Below are positions 7,013 through 14,575 of a DNA stretch of 64,000 bases, piece after piece. How positions within the stretch are numbered: the stretch's first letter is position 1; the number at the start of each line of letters is the position of its first letter. Source of the stretch: Mycolicibacterium hodleri. Its GTDB lineage: Bacteria; Actinomycetota; Actinomycetes; Mycobacteriales; Mycobacteriaceae. The notes under the pieces are model-generated. The model made no database searches. It was not told the DNA's origin and saw nothing but the letters and a program-made list of their open reading frames with translations. The translations under genes and the position numbers were made by a program. The stretch lies in the NCBI RefSeq assembly GCF_006439015.1, contig NZ_RCZG01000015.1, positions 55,880 through 119,879 on the forward strand, read 5' to 3'.

Positions 7013-7672
7013 ATGGCAGGGAATCATTCTTCTCGACGGTCGCCATTGCGCCGGTTCGCAGTCGTCGAGGATTCGATGCTCCCTGCCCTCCACCCAGGCG
7101 ACGGCCTCCTTGCGCTGCGCTTCATCCCCACTCGCAGCGGCCAGGTGCGGGTGTTCCCCGACCCCATCCTGCCCACGCGCTGGCTCGTCAAGCGCGTCGG
7201 CGACGTGCACGGCACGGGTCGAGCTGCGACATTCGAGGCTCGCTCCGACAACCCGCACGCCCCCGGCGTCGTCGACTCACGACGTTTCGGCTTGGTGCCC
7301 GCAGCGGGTTCCTATCGCGTGGTGTGGACCGTCTCGGGACGGAGAGAACGCTCCCACGCCTGCGTGTCAGTTGTATTACTGGCAGTCGTGTCCTCTTGCG
7401 TGCTAACCGGTGCCTACCGCATCCTGTCGAGATCGACCCACAGCCGTGTCGGGCGGCATCAAGACGCACCGATCGGAGGCGAGGATGGATACCGGATCCC
7501 ATGGAGCCATCGAAGTCGCTCCATTCCACTCAGGTGGAACCCTCAAGGGCTTCGTCGTCTCGGGTCGGTGGCCGGACTCGACGAAGGAATGGGCTCAGCT
7601 GCTGATCGTCGCGGTTCGGGTGGCTTCGCTTCCTGGGTTGCTCTCGACGACGACGATATTCGGCGTCCGTGA
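7013..7672 (+). CDS. sodX: NiSOD maturation protease SodX (S26 signal-peptidase-like) with C-terminal run-on
   Basis: Expected to cleave the SodN propeptide so that His1 is free to bind nickel. Residues 1-115 match the small S26-type family: VVEDSMLPALHPGDG with catalytic Ser21, WLVKRVGDV with catalytic Lys60, and SDNPHAPGVVDSRRFGLVP. There is no N-terminal membrane anchor. Homologues stop near this point, but the frame stays open for about 104 more codons, first through a hydrophobic stretch (VSVVLLAVVSSCVLTGAY) and then 188 bp into the next gene in a different frame. The extension may be a frameshift artefact, a lost stop, or a real C-terminal anchor. An alternative ATG at 6989 overlaps the sodN start codon. 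Confidence 0.82.
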   Translation: MAGNHSSRRSPLRRFAVVEDSMLPALHPGDGLLALRFIPTRSGQVRVFPDPILPTRWLVKRVGDVHGTGRAATFEARSDNPHAPGVVDSRRFGLVPAAGSYRVVWTVSGRRERSHACVSVVLLAVVSSCVLTGAYRILSRSTHSRVGRHQDAPIGGEDGYRIPWSHRSRSIPLRWNPQGLRRLGSVAGLDEGMGSAADRRGSGGFASWVALDDDDIRRP

Positions 7673-8018
7673 GGAACTGCCCGACGAACCCGCGCCCGGC
7701 ACGGTCGGACTCGTCATGGCGGAGGGCACCGTAGTCGGCGACTCGGCGATTCCCCCGGGCTATTTCGCGCTCAGGCAGCCGCCCGCATTGTTGATGTTGC
7801 ACCCGCCGTCGGAGACAATGCCGTCGCTTCCGGAGTGCGCAGGCGCGGCGTCGGGGTGCGTACTGCTCCCTGGCCTGCCCCACCTCGGTCTCGACCATCG
7901 CGCGGCGTGGGTGGAGGCCGAGTCGGACGGCACGATCACCTCGATGGTGAGCCGCGTGGGCGTCGACCCCATCACTCATCCCGATACCGCCGTGCTCGCA
8001 ATGCTGCTGGCGGCGTGA
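7485..8018 (+). CDS. Conserved mycobacterial hypothetical protein (Rv3847-like, 177 aa)
   Basis: The ATG at 7485 follows GGAGGCGAG, a strong ribosome site, giving 177 residues. Its place between the SOD gene and espR, and its length, match Rv3847 as recalled. No catalytic motif is evident. There is a compact alternation of strands and loops (FVVSGRWPDSTKEWAQLL, TTTIFGVREELPDEP, HRAAWVEAES) and no membrane segment. Function unknown. The sodX reading frame overlaps its first 188 bp. Confidence 0.75.
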   Translation: MDTGSHGAIEVAPFHSGGTLKGFVVSGRWPDSTKEWAQLLIVAVRVASLPGLLSTTTIFGVREELPDEPAPGTVGLVMAEGTVVGDSAIPPGYFALRQPPALLMLHPPSETMPSLPECAGAASGCVLLPGLPHLGLDHRAAWVEAESDGTITSMVSRVGVDPITHPDTAVLAMLLAA

Positions 8019-8604
8019 GAACTGCTGGCCCAGCCGTCGATCACCACCGAGAGGTCGAGCGGGACCACCACGCCGAATGAACACCTCGCGTGGCTGGTGG
8101 CAGGCCCACACCGCACGGGAAATGGCGCTCCAGGCACTCGATTCGTCGTTCGAATCTGCCGAACTACCCATTGGCTACTGTCAGCCGACCAACCGACGCG
8201 GCAAACTCCGTTAGCTCCTGTCGTTCATTGACGTGCGCGAAAGCCATATCGACAGCTATCGATCATGAATACCTTTCACATCCAGAGCAAATTAACGATG
8301 TCGTTGCCTGCGAATCATTGACAGATTGCCGGGAGCCGAGAAAGGGGTCGCTGGAGCGAGCGCGCAGATGTTTCGCGAGCAGCACAAAACAGCTTCGGCC
8401 CTTTATTTGCCTGGCGGCGCTGCAGTTCGGCGAGGTCCACGCTGGTGAGAATTGGTGCTCGACGATCAGACGAGGGGTTGTAACGTGGGGCGTGACGGAA
8501 TTTCCCGCGGTTTGCACTTGGCTGCCAGCGGAACTCTCGCTACGATGATCAGCAAATACGCCGCCAAGGATGACCGCTCGTAACGCTATGTGGAGGACCG
8601 ATCG
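8019..8604. other. Long upstream region of espR, no gene supported
   Basis: About 585 bp of reduced GC. A frame from 8090 to 8548 is open on the plus strand, but its product is rich in Ser, Arg and Cys with no ribosome site or recognisable fold, so I do not call it. A TTGACA hexamer lies at 8318-8323 without a convincing -10 partner. In M. tuberculosis the espR upstream region is also unusually long and heavily regulated, so this probably holds espR promoter and operator sites. Confidence 0.5.
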
Positions 8605-9003
8605 ATGAGCATGACTTTTTCCGCCAGGCTGAATCGCCTGTTTGACACCGTCTACCCCCCGGGACGCGGCCCACACACCTCTGCTGAGGTCATCGCCGCT
8701 CTCAAGTCCGAGGGCGTCACGATGTCGGCGCCGTACCTGTCGCAACTGCGTTCGGGCAACCGCACCAACCCCTCGGTCGCAACCATGGCCGCACTTGCCA
8801 ACTTCTTCCGCATCAAGCCGGCGTACTTCACCGACGACGAGTACTACGAGAAGCTCGATAAGGAGCTGACCTGGCTGGCCAGCATGCGCGACGAGGGCAT
8901 CCGCCGGATTGCGGCGCGCACCGTCGGGCTGTCGCCCGAGGCCCAGCAGGACCTCGTTCAGAAGGTCGACGAACTGCGTCGCCAAGAGCACCTGGACGAT
9001 TAG
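8605..9003 (+). CDS. espR: Nucleoid-associated regulator EspR
   Basis: A 132-aa XRE-type helix-turn-helix protein, the same length as the M. tuberculosis protein. The conserved N-terminus MSMTFSARLNRLFDTVYPPG, the HTH (ALKSEGVTMSAPYLSQLRSG with recognition helix SAPYLSQLRS), the RIKPAYFTDDEYYEKLDKEL linker and the C-terminal dimerisation helix are close to EspR as remembered. EspR binds the espACD region and many other loci and also acts as a nucleoid-associated protein. The ATG at 8605 follows GGAGGACC. Confidence 0.96.
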   Translation: MSMTFSARLNRLFDTVYPPGRGPHTSAEVIAALKSEGVTMSAPYLSQLRSGNRTNPSVATMAALANFFRIKPAYFTDDEYYEKLDKELTWLASMRDEGIRRIAARTVGLSPEAQQDLVQKVDELRRQEHLDD

Positions 9004-9062
9004 CCCGGTCAGAGCGGAGCTGTCTGCGGAGAAGAATCCAGCGAATCACTCGTCTGATTCAG

Positions 9063-10184
9063 TCAGGACGCGGCAACGCTGACTCCGCTATCGAGTATCC
9101 GATACTGATCGGCGATGGCGAGAATCCACTCGCGATCCGAATACGACGGCGGCTGGCGTAGCCAAAGTGGTCCGGGAAACTCGGGATCTGCCGCGTTTCC
9201 GTCGACGTCCCGACCTGCGTGGATCCACTCCGCGATGCGCAGCGACTGTTCATCTGGCGGCACGTCCGGCGGTTCCTCGTTCGCTTCCGTCCGCGCGACG
9301 GCATCGTCGCCCTCGAGCGCACGAGTGGCCTCCAGATACAGCGCGTCCGAGATCAGCGACATCTGCTCGGCCACGCGGAACAGCAAGGGTCCCCGGGGGC
9401 GAACTCCGATCCCCACGTTGGGATGCCGTCGACTCAACTCATCCAACAGCGGTTGGATTACCCGTAGTTCGCGCCGTGCACCAAACCAGTCCTCGACGCT
9501 GGGCAACAAGGACCCACTGGCCACGACGAGCATGGCGCAACCCAGCAGTGTCGCTGCGGCGCCGACGCCGACGAACTTCGTGGTACCGACAGCTCTCAAC
9601 AGGAAGAACGCGCTGGCCAGCACGATCAGTATGACGCCGGTGGTGAATACGAAGAGGGCGCGACCGCGACGCGTGCGGTTGGAGTGCCGTACCCCCGCCC
9701 ACGCCACCAACGTCAGCGCGAGCATGACGTAGAGCAGCGGCAGAAGCCACGACAGGGTCATCGCACCCGAGCCGAGGTTGCGCCGCAGATACTCCTCCGG
9801 TGCCATTTCTGGCTGCTGGGGCGAGGTGAAGAACGAGACGAGCGTCAACATCGCGATGACGGCGGCGACCCCGTACTGGATGACGGCGATGCGCCGGATC
9901 GTCGTCGGTGTGCGTTCGGATGCCGCCGACGTGATCATCACGCAGCTCCCTGCGGCACACGTAATCAATGCGACCTGGCTCATCACCGTTGATACGTTGG
10001 GCCACCGGAACAGCGTGTCGAGCAACAGGGTCAGCGGTTGCCAGTTGAGGGCGGCGACCAGTCCGAGGCTGCCGAGCGCCAAGATCATCGCGGCACTCAC
10101 GAGAGACTGCTTGTTGACGAGTGCCCAGCCGATGCGCAGGCCGGTTGCCAATCCCAGGAGACCGGCGATCACCCAGACGATCAA
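9063..10184 (-). CDS. Multi-TM protein with cytoplasmic C-terminal domain (MAB_1171c/DUF6545-type)
   Basis: A 373-aa protein with seven predicted membrane helices in the first ~230 residues, then a soluble region with WFGARRELRVIQPLLDELSRRHPN and FRVAEQMSLISDALYLEA. This layout fits the actinobacterial MAB_1171c family (putative transporter, DUF6545 tail). Its start overlaps the stop of the ImmA-like gene by four bases (ATGA), so they are translationally coupled. Genes of this type commonly travel with an XRE regulator and an ImmA peptidase; substrate or signal is unknown. Convergent with espR. Confidence 0.72.
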   Translation of the reverse strand: MIVWVIAGLLGLATGLRIGWALVNKQSLVSAAMILALGSLGLVAALNWQPLTLLLDTLFRWPNVSTVMSQVALITCAAGSCVMITSAASERTPTTIRRIAVIQYGVAAVIAMLTLVSFFTSPQQPEMAPEEYLRRNLGSGAMTLSWLLPLLYVMLALTLVAWAGVRHSNRTRRGRALFVFTTGVILIVLASAFFLLRAVGTTKFVGVGAAATLLGCAMLVVASGSLLPSVEDWFGARRELRVIQPLLDELSRRHPNVGIGVRPRGPLLFRVAEQMSLISDALYLEATRALEGDDAVARTEANEEPPDVPPDEQSLRIAEWIHAGRDVDGNAADPEFPGPLWLRQPPSYSDREWILAIADQYRILDSGVSVAAS

Positions 10185-10672
10185 CCAAACGCCTCTCCGA
10201 GCCGCACCTGCACGATCGACGCGCGATCGGACGGCAGCCGTCCCAGCCGATAGATGAGCAGTGCGGCGAAGTCCTCGGCCTCCTGCTCGAGGTCCTCACC
10301 GCTCGGGCCCATGCAACCGGTCCGCTGGTTCAGCATGTAGCCGATGAGATCCGAGCTCGCGAACTCGGTCAGGTCCCTGGCCGCTTCCACCACGGAGATG
10401 CCCTCGTGACCGAGTACTAGGTGGCCGAGCTCGTGGGCCAATGTCCGGTCACCTGCGGGTAGTCCCTGTTGGATCAGGAAGACGTCGCGGTCGGCATACT
10501 GCCGCCACTGACCGCAGACTCCCGGCGGTAGTTCGGCCATCTTGAGCTCGATCGGTCTGCCGCGGTCCTCTGCGACGGATTCCACGAGACGTGCGAGCGA
10601 TACTTCTCCGCGTCGGGGAGCTAGATCGAGGACCCCGTTTACTGCGCGTGTCACACGACGGCTGGCTGGCAT
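10181..10672 (-). CDS. ImmA/IrrE-type zinc metallopeptidase
   Basis: A 163-aa protein with the zinc motif TLAHELGHLVLGHEG (HExxH) near residue 80 and a downstream Glu-rich helix EQEAEDFAALLIYRLG that supplies the third ligand, as in ImmA/IrrE (M78) peptidases. Such enzymes cleave XRE-family repressors in phage, ICE and stress-response switches. The gene is coupled by a four-base overlap to the multi-TM protein. The nearest XRE gene is espR, convergent about 1.2 kb away; whether it is a target is only a hypothesis. Confidence 0.86.
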   Translation of the reverse strand: MPASRRVTRAVNGVLDLAPRRGEVSLARLVESVAEDRGRPIELKMAELPPGVCGQWRQYADRDVFLIQQGLPAGDRTLAHELGHLVLGHEGISVVEAARDLTEFASSDLIGYMLNQRTGCMGPSGEDLEQEAEDFAALLIYRLGRLPSDRASIVQVRLGEAFG

Positions 10673-10735
10673 ACAAACCCCCTCTCGTTGGGTCCCACTA
10701 TCCCCTGTCCTTCCACGCTGAAGCGACCAATCGGG

Positions 10736-11902
10736 TCAACCCATGAATCGCGCCGCGCCGCCGGCGCCGACGGTGTGGCCCGCCCGAGCCTGTCGATATC
10801 CGATCAAGCCACCGGCGCCGGTGAGCACGAGGATGCCCGTGACTCCCGGTACCGCCACTGCAGCCATCTGACGGATTCCGGCCGTGCGCAGGTAGTCGCC
10901 GTACCCGGCCCGGTACGACGCAGGCAGCGGGCCATTGCCCGCACGGAATGCCGGCGGACCCTGGCCACCGAAGCCGGGCGACTGACTCTGGTTCTGCGGG
11001 CCGCCCGACGTCTTCGGCGCCGCGGGCGATCCTGCCCGCGGCGCAGCCCCAGGACCGCCAGCTCCGACGTCGCCCGCGCCCAGAGGTGGCACGATCGCGG
11101 GCAGCGAACCGGGCATGAATGGCAACTCCCCTGCGGCAGTGGCCAATCCGCCGGTGTCATCGACTTCCGGATCGACGGAGCCTACGGGCAGCTTCGGTGA
11201 CACCACCCTGGGAATGGTGGCCGGAAGCTGCATCGACGGCGGCGGTTTTGGGATACCGATGCCGATGGGCGGCTTCCCGGCGGTGACACCGCCTCCACCC
11301 CCCTTGCCGGTTCCAGATGGGCTGCCATCGGGTGGCGGGCGGGGCCCCCTCGGCGTCGGCCAACACCACGGCCAGTGCCAACCCTCGTGTTCGTCGCCGT
11401 CCCCATCCGAAGGTGGGACCTTCCCGGTCGGCGTGTCTATCGTCGGGACAAGGTCCGGCGTGACCGTCTCGATCGTCGTCTCGACGTCCGCCGCCTGGGC
11501 TGGTCCTGCCGACACCGACGAACTCCGTTCGCCATTGGGGGCCGAATCTGTTTGCGACGGTACCCTGGCGACAGCCCCTCGATGTTTGCCAGATGCAGGA
11601 CCCTTGCGGTCGCTCTCGCGGGTGCCCGACGGCAATCCGTGGCGGCCGTCGCCTACTCGAGGCCTTGGCTCGGGCGCCGTCGTGGCGGGTCTGGGGGCCG
11701 GCTCGGCCGTGTCGTCGAGCGACGACCGACCCGCCGTCGGCGCGGTGCTGCCGCTACCGGTGGGGACGGCAGGCGCGCGGCCCATTTCGCCGCCTTGACC
11801 GGCATCGGGATCGGCAAATGCGATTGCGGCGTAGGCACCACCCATGAACAGCCCCGACATCACTGCACACAATGCCGCGGCGATGCGCAAACGCGTAACC
11901 AC
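10736..11902 (-). CDS. Exported Pro/Gly-rich protein with N- and C-terminal membrane segments
   Basis: Read from a GTG at 11902 (MVTRLRIAAALCAVM...), the 388-aa product has an N-terminal signal or anchor helix ending near AYAAIAFADPD, a long low-complexity extracytoplasmic region rich in Pro, Gly, Ser and Thr, a HEGWHWPWCWP patch, and a C-terminal helix (MAAVAVPGVTGILVLTGAGGLIGY). No enzyme domain is visible. It resembles mycobacterial wall-spanning or surface proteins of unknown role. A longer frame from an ATG at 11995 adds a Cys/Arg-rich stretch that I consider non-coding. Confidence 0.65.
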   Translation of the reverse strand: MVTRLRIAAALCAVMSGLFMGGAYAAIAFADPDAGQGGEMGRAPAVPTGSGSTAPTAGRSSLDDTAEPAPRPATTAPEPRPRVGDGRHGLPSGTRESDRKGPASGKHRGAVARVPSQTDSAPNGERSSSVSAGPAQAADVETTIETVTPDLVPTIDTPTGKVPPSDGDGDEHEGWHWPWCWPTPRGPRPPPDGSPSGTGKGGGGGVTAGKPPIGIGIPKPPPSMQLPATIPRVVSPKLPVGSVDPEVDDTGGLATAAGELPFMPGSLPAIVPPLGAGDVGAGGPGAAPRAGSPAAPKTSGGPQNQSQSPGFGGQGPPAFRAGNGPLPASYRAGYGDYLRTAGIRQMAAVAVPGVTGILVLTGAGGLIGYRQARAGHTVGAGGAARFMG

Positions 11903-12133
11903 GTGCCCACACCTCTCACGACGCCCGAGGGGTACTCCTGCAGCACCAACCAGTCGGCATCGCCGACCTTGGCAATTCTTGCACAAATGCCTCACTGCTG
12001 TTTGCTGGGTGACAGGGGGATTCTTGGCGAACGGGGCCGGAACAGGATCCTGACGCGACCGGCATTACTGTTGGCAACACCAGCGCAGCCACGATCGCCA
12101 GATCACGAAGAGATGTCCGGGAGGCAAGCCGGG

Positions 12134-12790
12134 ATGGGCCTGTTCACACGGCGGAAGAGCCGAGCGATTCGGCGTGCGGAGGCCAAGGCCATCAAGGCCA
12201 AGGCCAAACTGGAGGCGCGGCTCTCCGCGAAGAACGAGGCCCGCCGCATCAAGGCTGATGCGAGGCGCCAAACCAAGGCGATGAAGGCGAGCCTGCGGGC
12301 GCAGAAGGACAGCGACAGGGCTGCCCTGAAAGTTGCTGAAACGCAGCTCAAGGCGGTTCGTGAGGGAAAGCTGCTGTCGCCGTCACGAATTCGCCGGACG
12401 TTGATGATCTCCCGGATGTTGGCCCCCGTCGTGGTGCCGATCGCCTACCGAGCCGCCATCGCCGTCCGAGGCTACGTCGACGAACGCCGCGCCGATCGGC
12501 TCGGAGTGCCGTTGGGCCAGCTCGGCCAGTTCTCCGGAACGGGTGGATCACTGTCCGCTCGAGTCGCAGGCGCCGAGCAGACGCTGACTCAAGTGGCGGC
12601 CAAGAAGCCGAAGGATGCCGAGACCAAGCAGTTCGTCACGGCCATGACCGATCGCCTGCGCGACCTGTCCGCGGCGGTGACAGCCGCAGAGAACATGCCG
12701 ACCACGCGCCGCAAGGCGGCGCACGCTGCGATCGGTGAGCAACTCGACGGGGTCGAGGCCGATCTGATGGCGCGTCTGGGAGTGGTCTGA
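12134..12790 (+). CDS. DUF6474 protein, Rv3850-like (218 aa)
   Basis: A 218-aa protein whose length equals that recalled for Rv3850. It opens MGLFTRRKSRAIRRAEAKAIKAKAK and continues as a long Lys/Ala/Glu-rich helix (roughly residues 10-85, probable coiled coil). A hydrophobic stretch ISRMLAPVVVPIAYRAAIAV may touch the membrane, followed by a second helical bundle. The ATG at 12134 has GGGAGG nine bases upstream; an ATG 21 bp earlier is in frame but lacks a better site. Function unknown. Confidence 0.8.
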   Translation: MGLFTRRKSRAIRRAEAKAIKAKAKLEARLSAKNEARRIKADARRQTKAMKASLRAQKDSDRAALKVAETQLKAVREGKLLSPSRIRRTLMISRMLAPVVVPIAYRAAIAVRGYVDERRADRLGVPLGQLGQFSGTGGSLSARVAGAEQTLTQVAAKKPKDAETKQFVTAMTDRLRDLSAAVTAAENMPTTRRKAAHAAIGEQLDGVEADLMARLGVV

Positions 12791-12831
12791 TCGACGCCGC
12801 GCCCCGCGGCAGACTTGCACCCGCGGCCCGC

Positions 12832-13332
12832 TTGCGCGGGGTGGCAGCCGGGGCGTTGACGGCAGCGCTGTCCGTCTCGGCACACGGTGCGGCGGGCGGA
12901 GGTCCGCCGTCGGGTTCTTCGGCAGCCCTACTCGCGCTGTTCGCGGTCACCCTAGGGGCGGTCGTTGCGACGATTCGAACGGCCGCGGACATCAAGGTCT
13001 TGGTGGCCGTGCTCACCGTCGGGCAGCTGCTCAGCCATGCTCTCCTCAGTGCCGCCGGTCATTCCCACCCATCCGCGGCAGGCGCACCGTTCGGACTGAT
13101 GGTTCTCGCCCACCTCGGGGCGATAGCGGTCGGTGCAGCGCTCATCGCCGTAGGCGAGCATCTATGCGTCGCCATCTCACGCGTACTCACGGCCAGGTCG
13201 CGTCACACGCGCCACCCCGTCGCCGCGCCATCGACGATCACCGTTCGCAGCGCCGATCAACCCCTCCAGTCCGCGCGCTTGCTCTCGGCGTCGTTGTCGC
13301 ATCGCGGTCCGCCGGTCAGCCTCGCCCGCTGA
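12832..13332 (+). CDS. Four-TM-like membrane protein (Rv3851 position)
   Basis: A hydrophobic protein of about 166 residues with four likely helices (GALTAALSVSAHGA, ALLALFAVTLGAVVATI, VLVAVLTVGQLLSHALL, FGLMVLAHLGAIAVGAALIAV). A small His cluster (HALLSAAGHSH) lies in the third loop. The start is uncertain: TTG at 12832, GTG at 12841, or a CTG at 12787 that would overlap the preceding stop and give a coding-looking N-terminus. It lies directly upstream of the copper operon, and its His cluster could suggest a metal-related role, but this is not established. Confidence 0.6.
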   Translation: MRGVAAGALTAALSVSAHGAAGGGPPSGSSAALLALFAVTLGAVVATIRTAADIKVLVAVLTVGQLLSHALLSAAGHSHPSAAGAPFGLMVLAHLGAIAVGAALIAVGEHLCVAISRVLTARSRHTRHPVAAPSTITVRSADQPLQSARLLSASLSHRGPPVSLAR

Positions 13333-13358
13333 CCACACGACCACACGACCACACGACC
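13331..13358. repeat. 8-bp tandem repeat (GACCACAC x3.5)
   Basis: Three perfect copies of GACCACAC followed by GACC lie in the 42-bp gap before the ycnI start. This simple repeat sits where a leader or ribosome site for ycnI would be, so copy-number change could alter expression. Confidence 0.9.
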
Positions 13359-13373
13359 AAAAGGCAACGAGAT

Positions 13374-14069
13374 ATGAGATCGATTCACCGGGCGTACTCA
13401 CGCGCCCTCATCACGACCGGCGCCGCCGGTATCGCCATGTCCATCGGACTGCTCTCGGGCGCTGGCCCGGCCTGGGCCCACGTCCACGTCGAGTCCGACG
13501 GCGCGGCACCGGGTAGTACGTCTGTGCTGACCTTCCGGGTGCCGGGAGAATCTGAAAGCGGCGCATTGACAACCGAATTCACCGTAACGCTACCCAATGT
13601 GGCGTCGGTCCGCACCGAGCTGATGCCGGGTTGGACGGCAAAGCTGGACCGTGACGCCACCGCGGGCACCGTCCGATCGGTCACCTGGACGGTGGGTCCC
13701 GCGGTCGGCATATCACCCGACCAGTTCGCCCTGTTCAACGTGTCGGTGACGCTGCCCAACCAGCCGTCGGTCACGCTTCCGGCCACGCAAACCTACTCGG
13801 ACGGCACCGTCGTGCGATGGGATCAGCCACCGTTGGCCAACGGTGACGAACCCGAGCACCCCGCTCCGGAGTTGAACCTGACCGGTGTGACGGGGGCGGA
13901 GTCCGACGAGCACCAGCCGGCGCCCACGGCCAGCGCTGCGAAACCAGCGGATGCCGCCCCTGCGGCCGCCCCGGCTCCCGACAACGCGGCGCGTTGGCTG
14001 GCAGGTGGAGCACTGGTCCTGGCTGCGGTGGGCGTTGTGGCAGCCCTCACGGGACGCCGCCGGACATGA
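13374..14069 (+). CDS. ycnI: YcnI-family copper protein (DUF1775)
   Basis: A 231-aa exported protein: a signal peptide ending AGPAWA, then a mature start AHVHVESDGAAPGS, a DUF1775 beta-sandwich (VLTFRVPGESESGALTTEFTVTLP, WTVGPAVGISPDQFALFNVSVTLP), an Ala/Pro-rich linker and a C-terminal membrane helix (WLAGGALVLAAVGVVAAL). YcnI proteins bind Cu(II) through an N-terminal His brace and a Trp; the His next to the cleavage site fits. The gene is fused by an ATGA overlap to copC, giving a ycnI-copC-copD copper operon. Confidence 0.9.
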   Translation: MRSIHRAYSRALITTGAAGIAMSIGLLSGAGPAWAHVHVESDGAAPGSTSVLTFRVPGESESGALTTEFTVTLPNVASVRTELMPGWTAKLDRDATAGTVRSVTWTVGPAVGISPDQFALFNVSVTLPNQPSVTLPATQTYSDGTVVRWDQPPLANGDEPEHPAPELNLTGVTGAESDEHQPAPTASAAKPADAAPAAAPAPDNAARWLAGGALVLAAVGVVAALTGRRRT

Positions 14070-14575
14070 TCCTCCGGTCCATCGCTGCAGCTCTGTTCAG
14101 TGCAATTCTCTCGGTGCTCGCGATCGCGGGCGCCGGGACGGCATCCGCGCACGCGGTCCGCGTCGCGGCCGATCCCGCACCGGACAGCTCCGTCGGGACC
14201 GGGCCCGCCACGGCCAGCGCCACGTTCAACGAGCAGTTGCAGACGGACTTCGCCGGCATGACCGTCGTCGGGCCCGATGGCAACCTGTGGTCGACGGGGC
14301 CTGCCGAGATCAAAGGCGCCGTCGCCACCGTCGCGTTGCGGCCGCTCGGTCCGACGGGCCCGTACACCGTGAACTACCGGGTCACCTCTGCGGACGGCCA
14401 CGTCGTCAACGGGTCGTGGTCATTCGATCTGACCGTAGCGGGAACCGGCACCCCCGGACCCAAGGTCGCGCAGGCCGCGGACGAGGCGAAGGGCGTGCCG
14501 GTGTGGCCGTTCGTGGCGCTGGCGGCCGTGATCGTGGGCGTGGGCGCGTGGGTGGCGGTGCGGCGGCGCGGGTGA
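14066..14575 (+). CDS. copC: CopC-domain periplasmic copper-binding protein
   Basis: A 169-aa protein with a signal peptide ending GTASA, a mature N-terminal His (HAVRVAADPAPDSSV), a CopC beta-barrel with the SADGHVVNGSWSFDL segment carrying the second His ligand, and a C-terminal helix (WPFVALAAVIVGVGAWVAV). This is a membrane-tethered CopC with the Cu(II) His-brace residues present. Its start overlaps ycnI and its stop overlaps copD. Confidence 0.92.
   Translation: MILRSIAAALFSAILSVLAIAGAGTASAHAVRVAADPAPDSSVGTGPATASATFNEQLQTDFAGMTVVGPDGNLWSTGPAEIKGAVATVALRPLGPTGPYTVNYRVTSADGHVVNGSWSFDLTVAGTGTPGPKVAQAADEAKGVPVWPFVALAAVIVGVGAWVAVRRRG

Noticed and set aside
8090..8548. 152-codon plus-strand frame upstream of espR
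   Set aside because: No ribosome site, biased composition and no fold; more likely part of the espR control region.
12103..12133. Earlier start for the DUF6474 gene from the very long frame beginning at 11375
   Set aside because: The long frame is antisense to the exported Pro/Gly-rich gene; length and ribosome site support the ATG at 12134.
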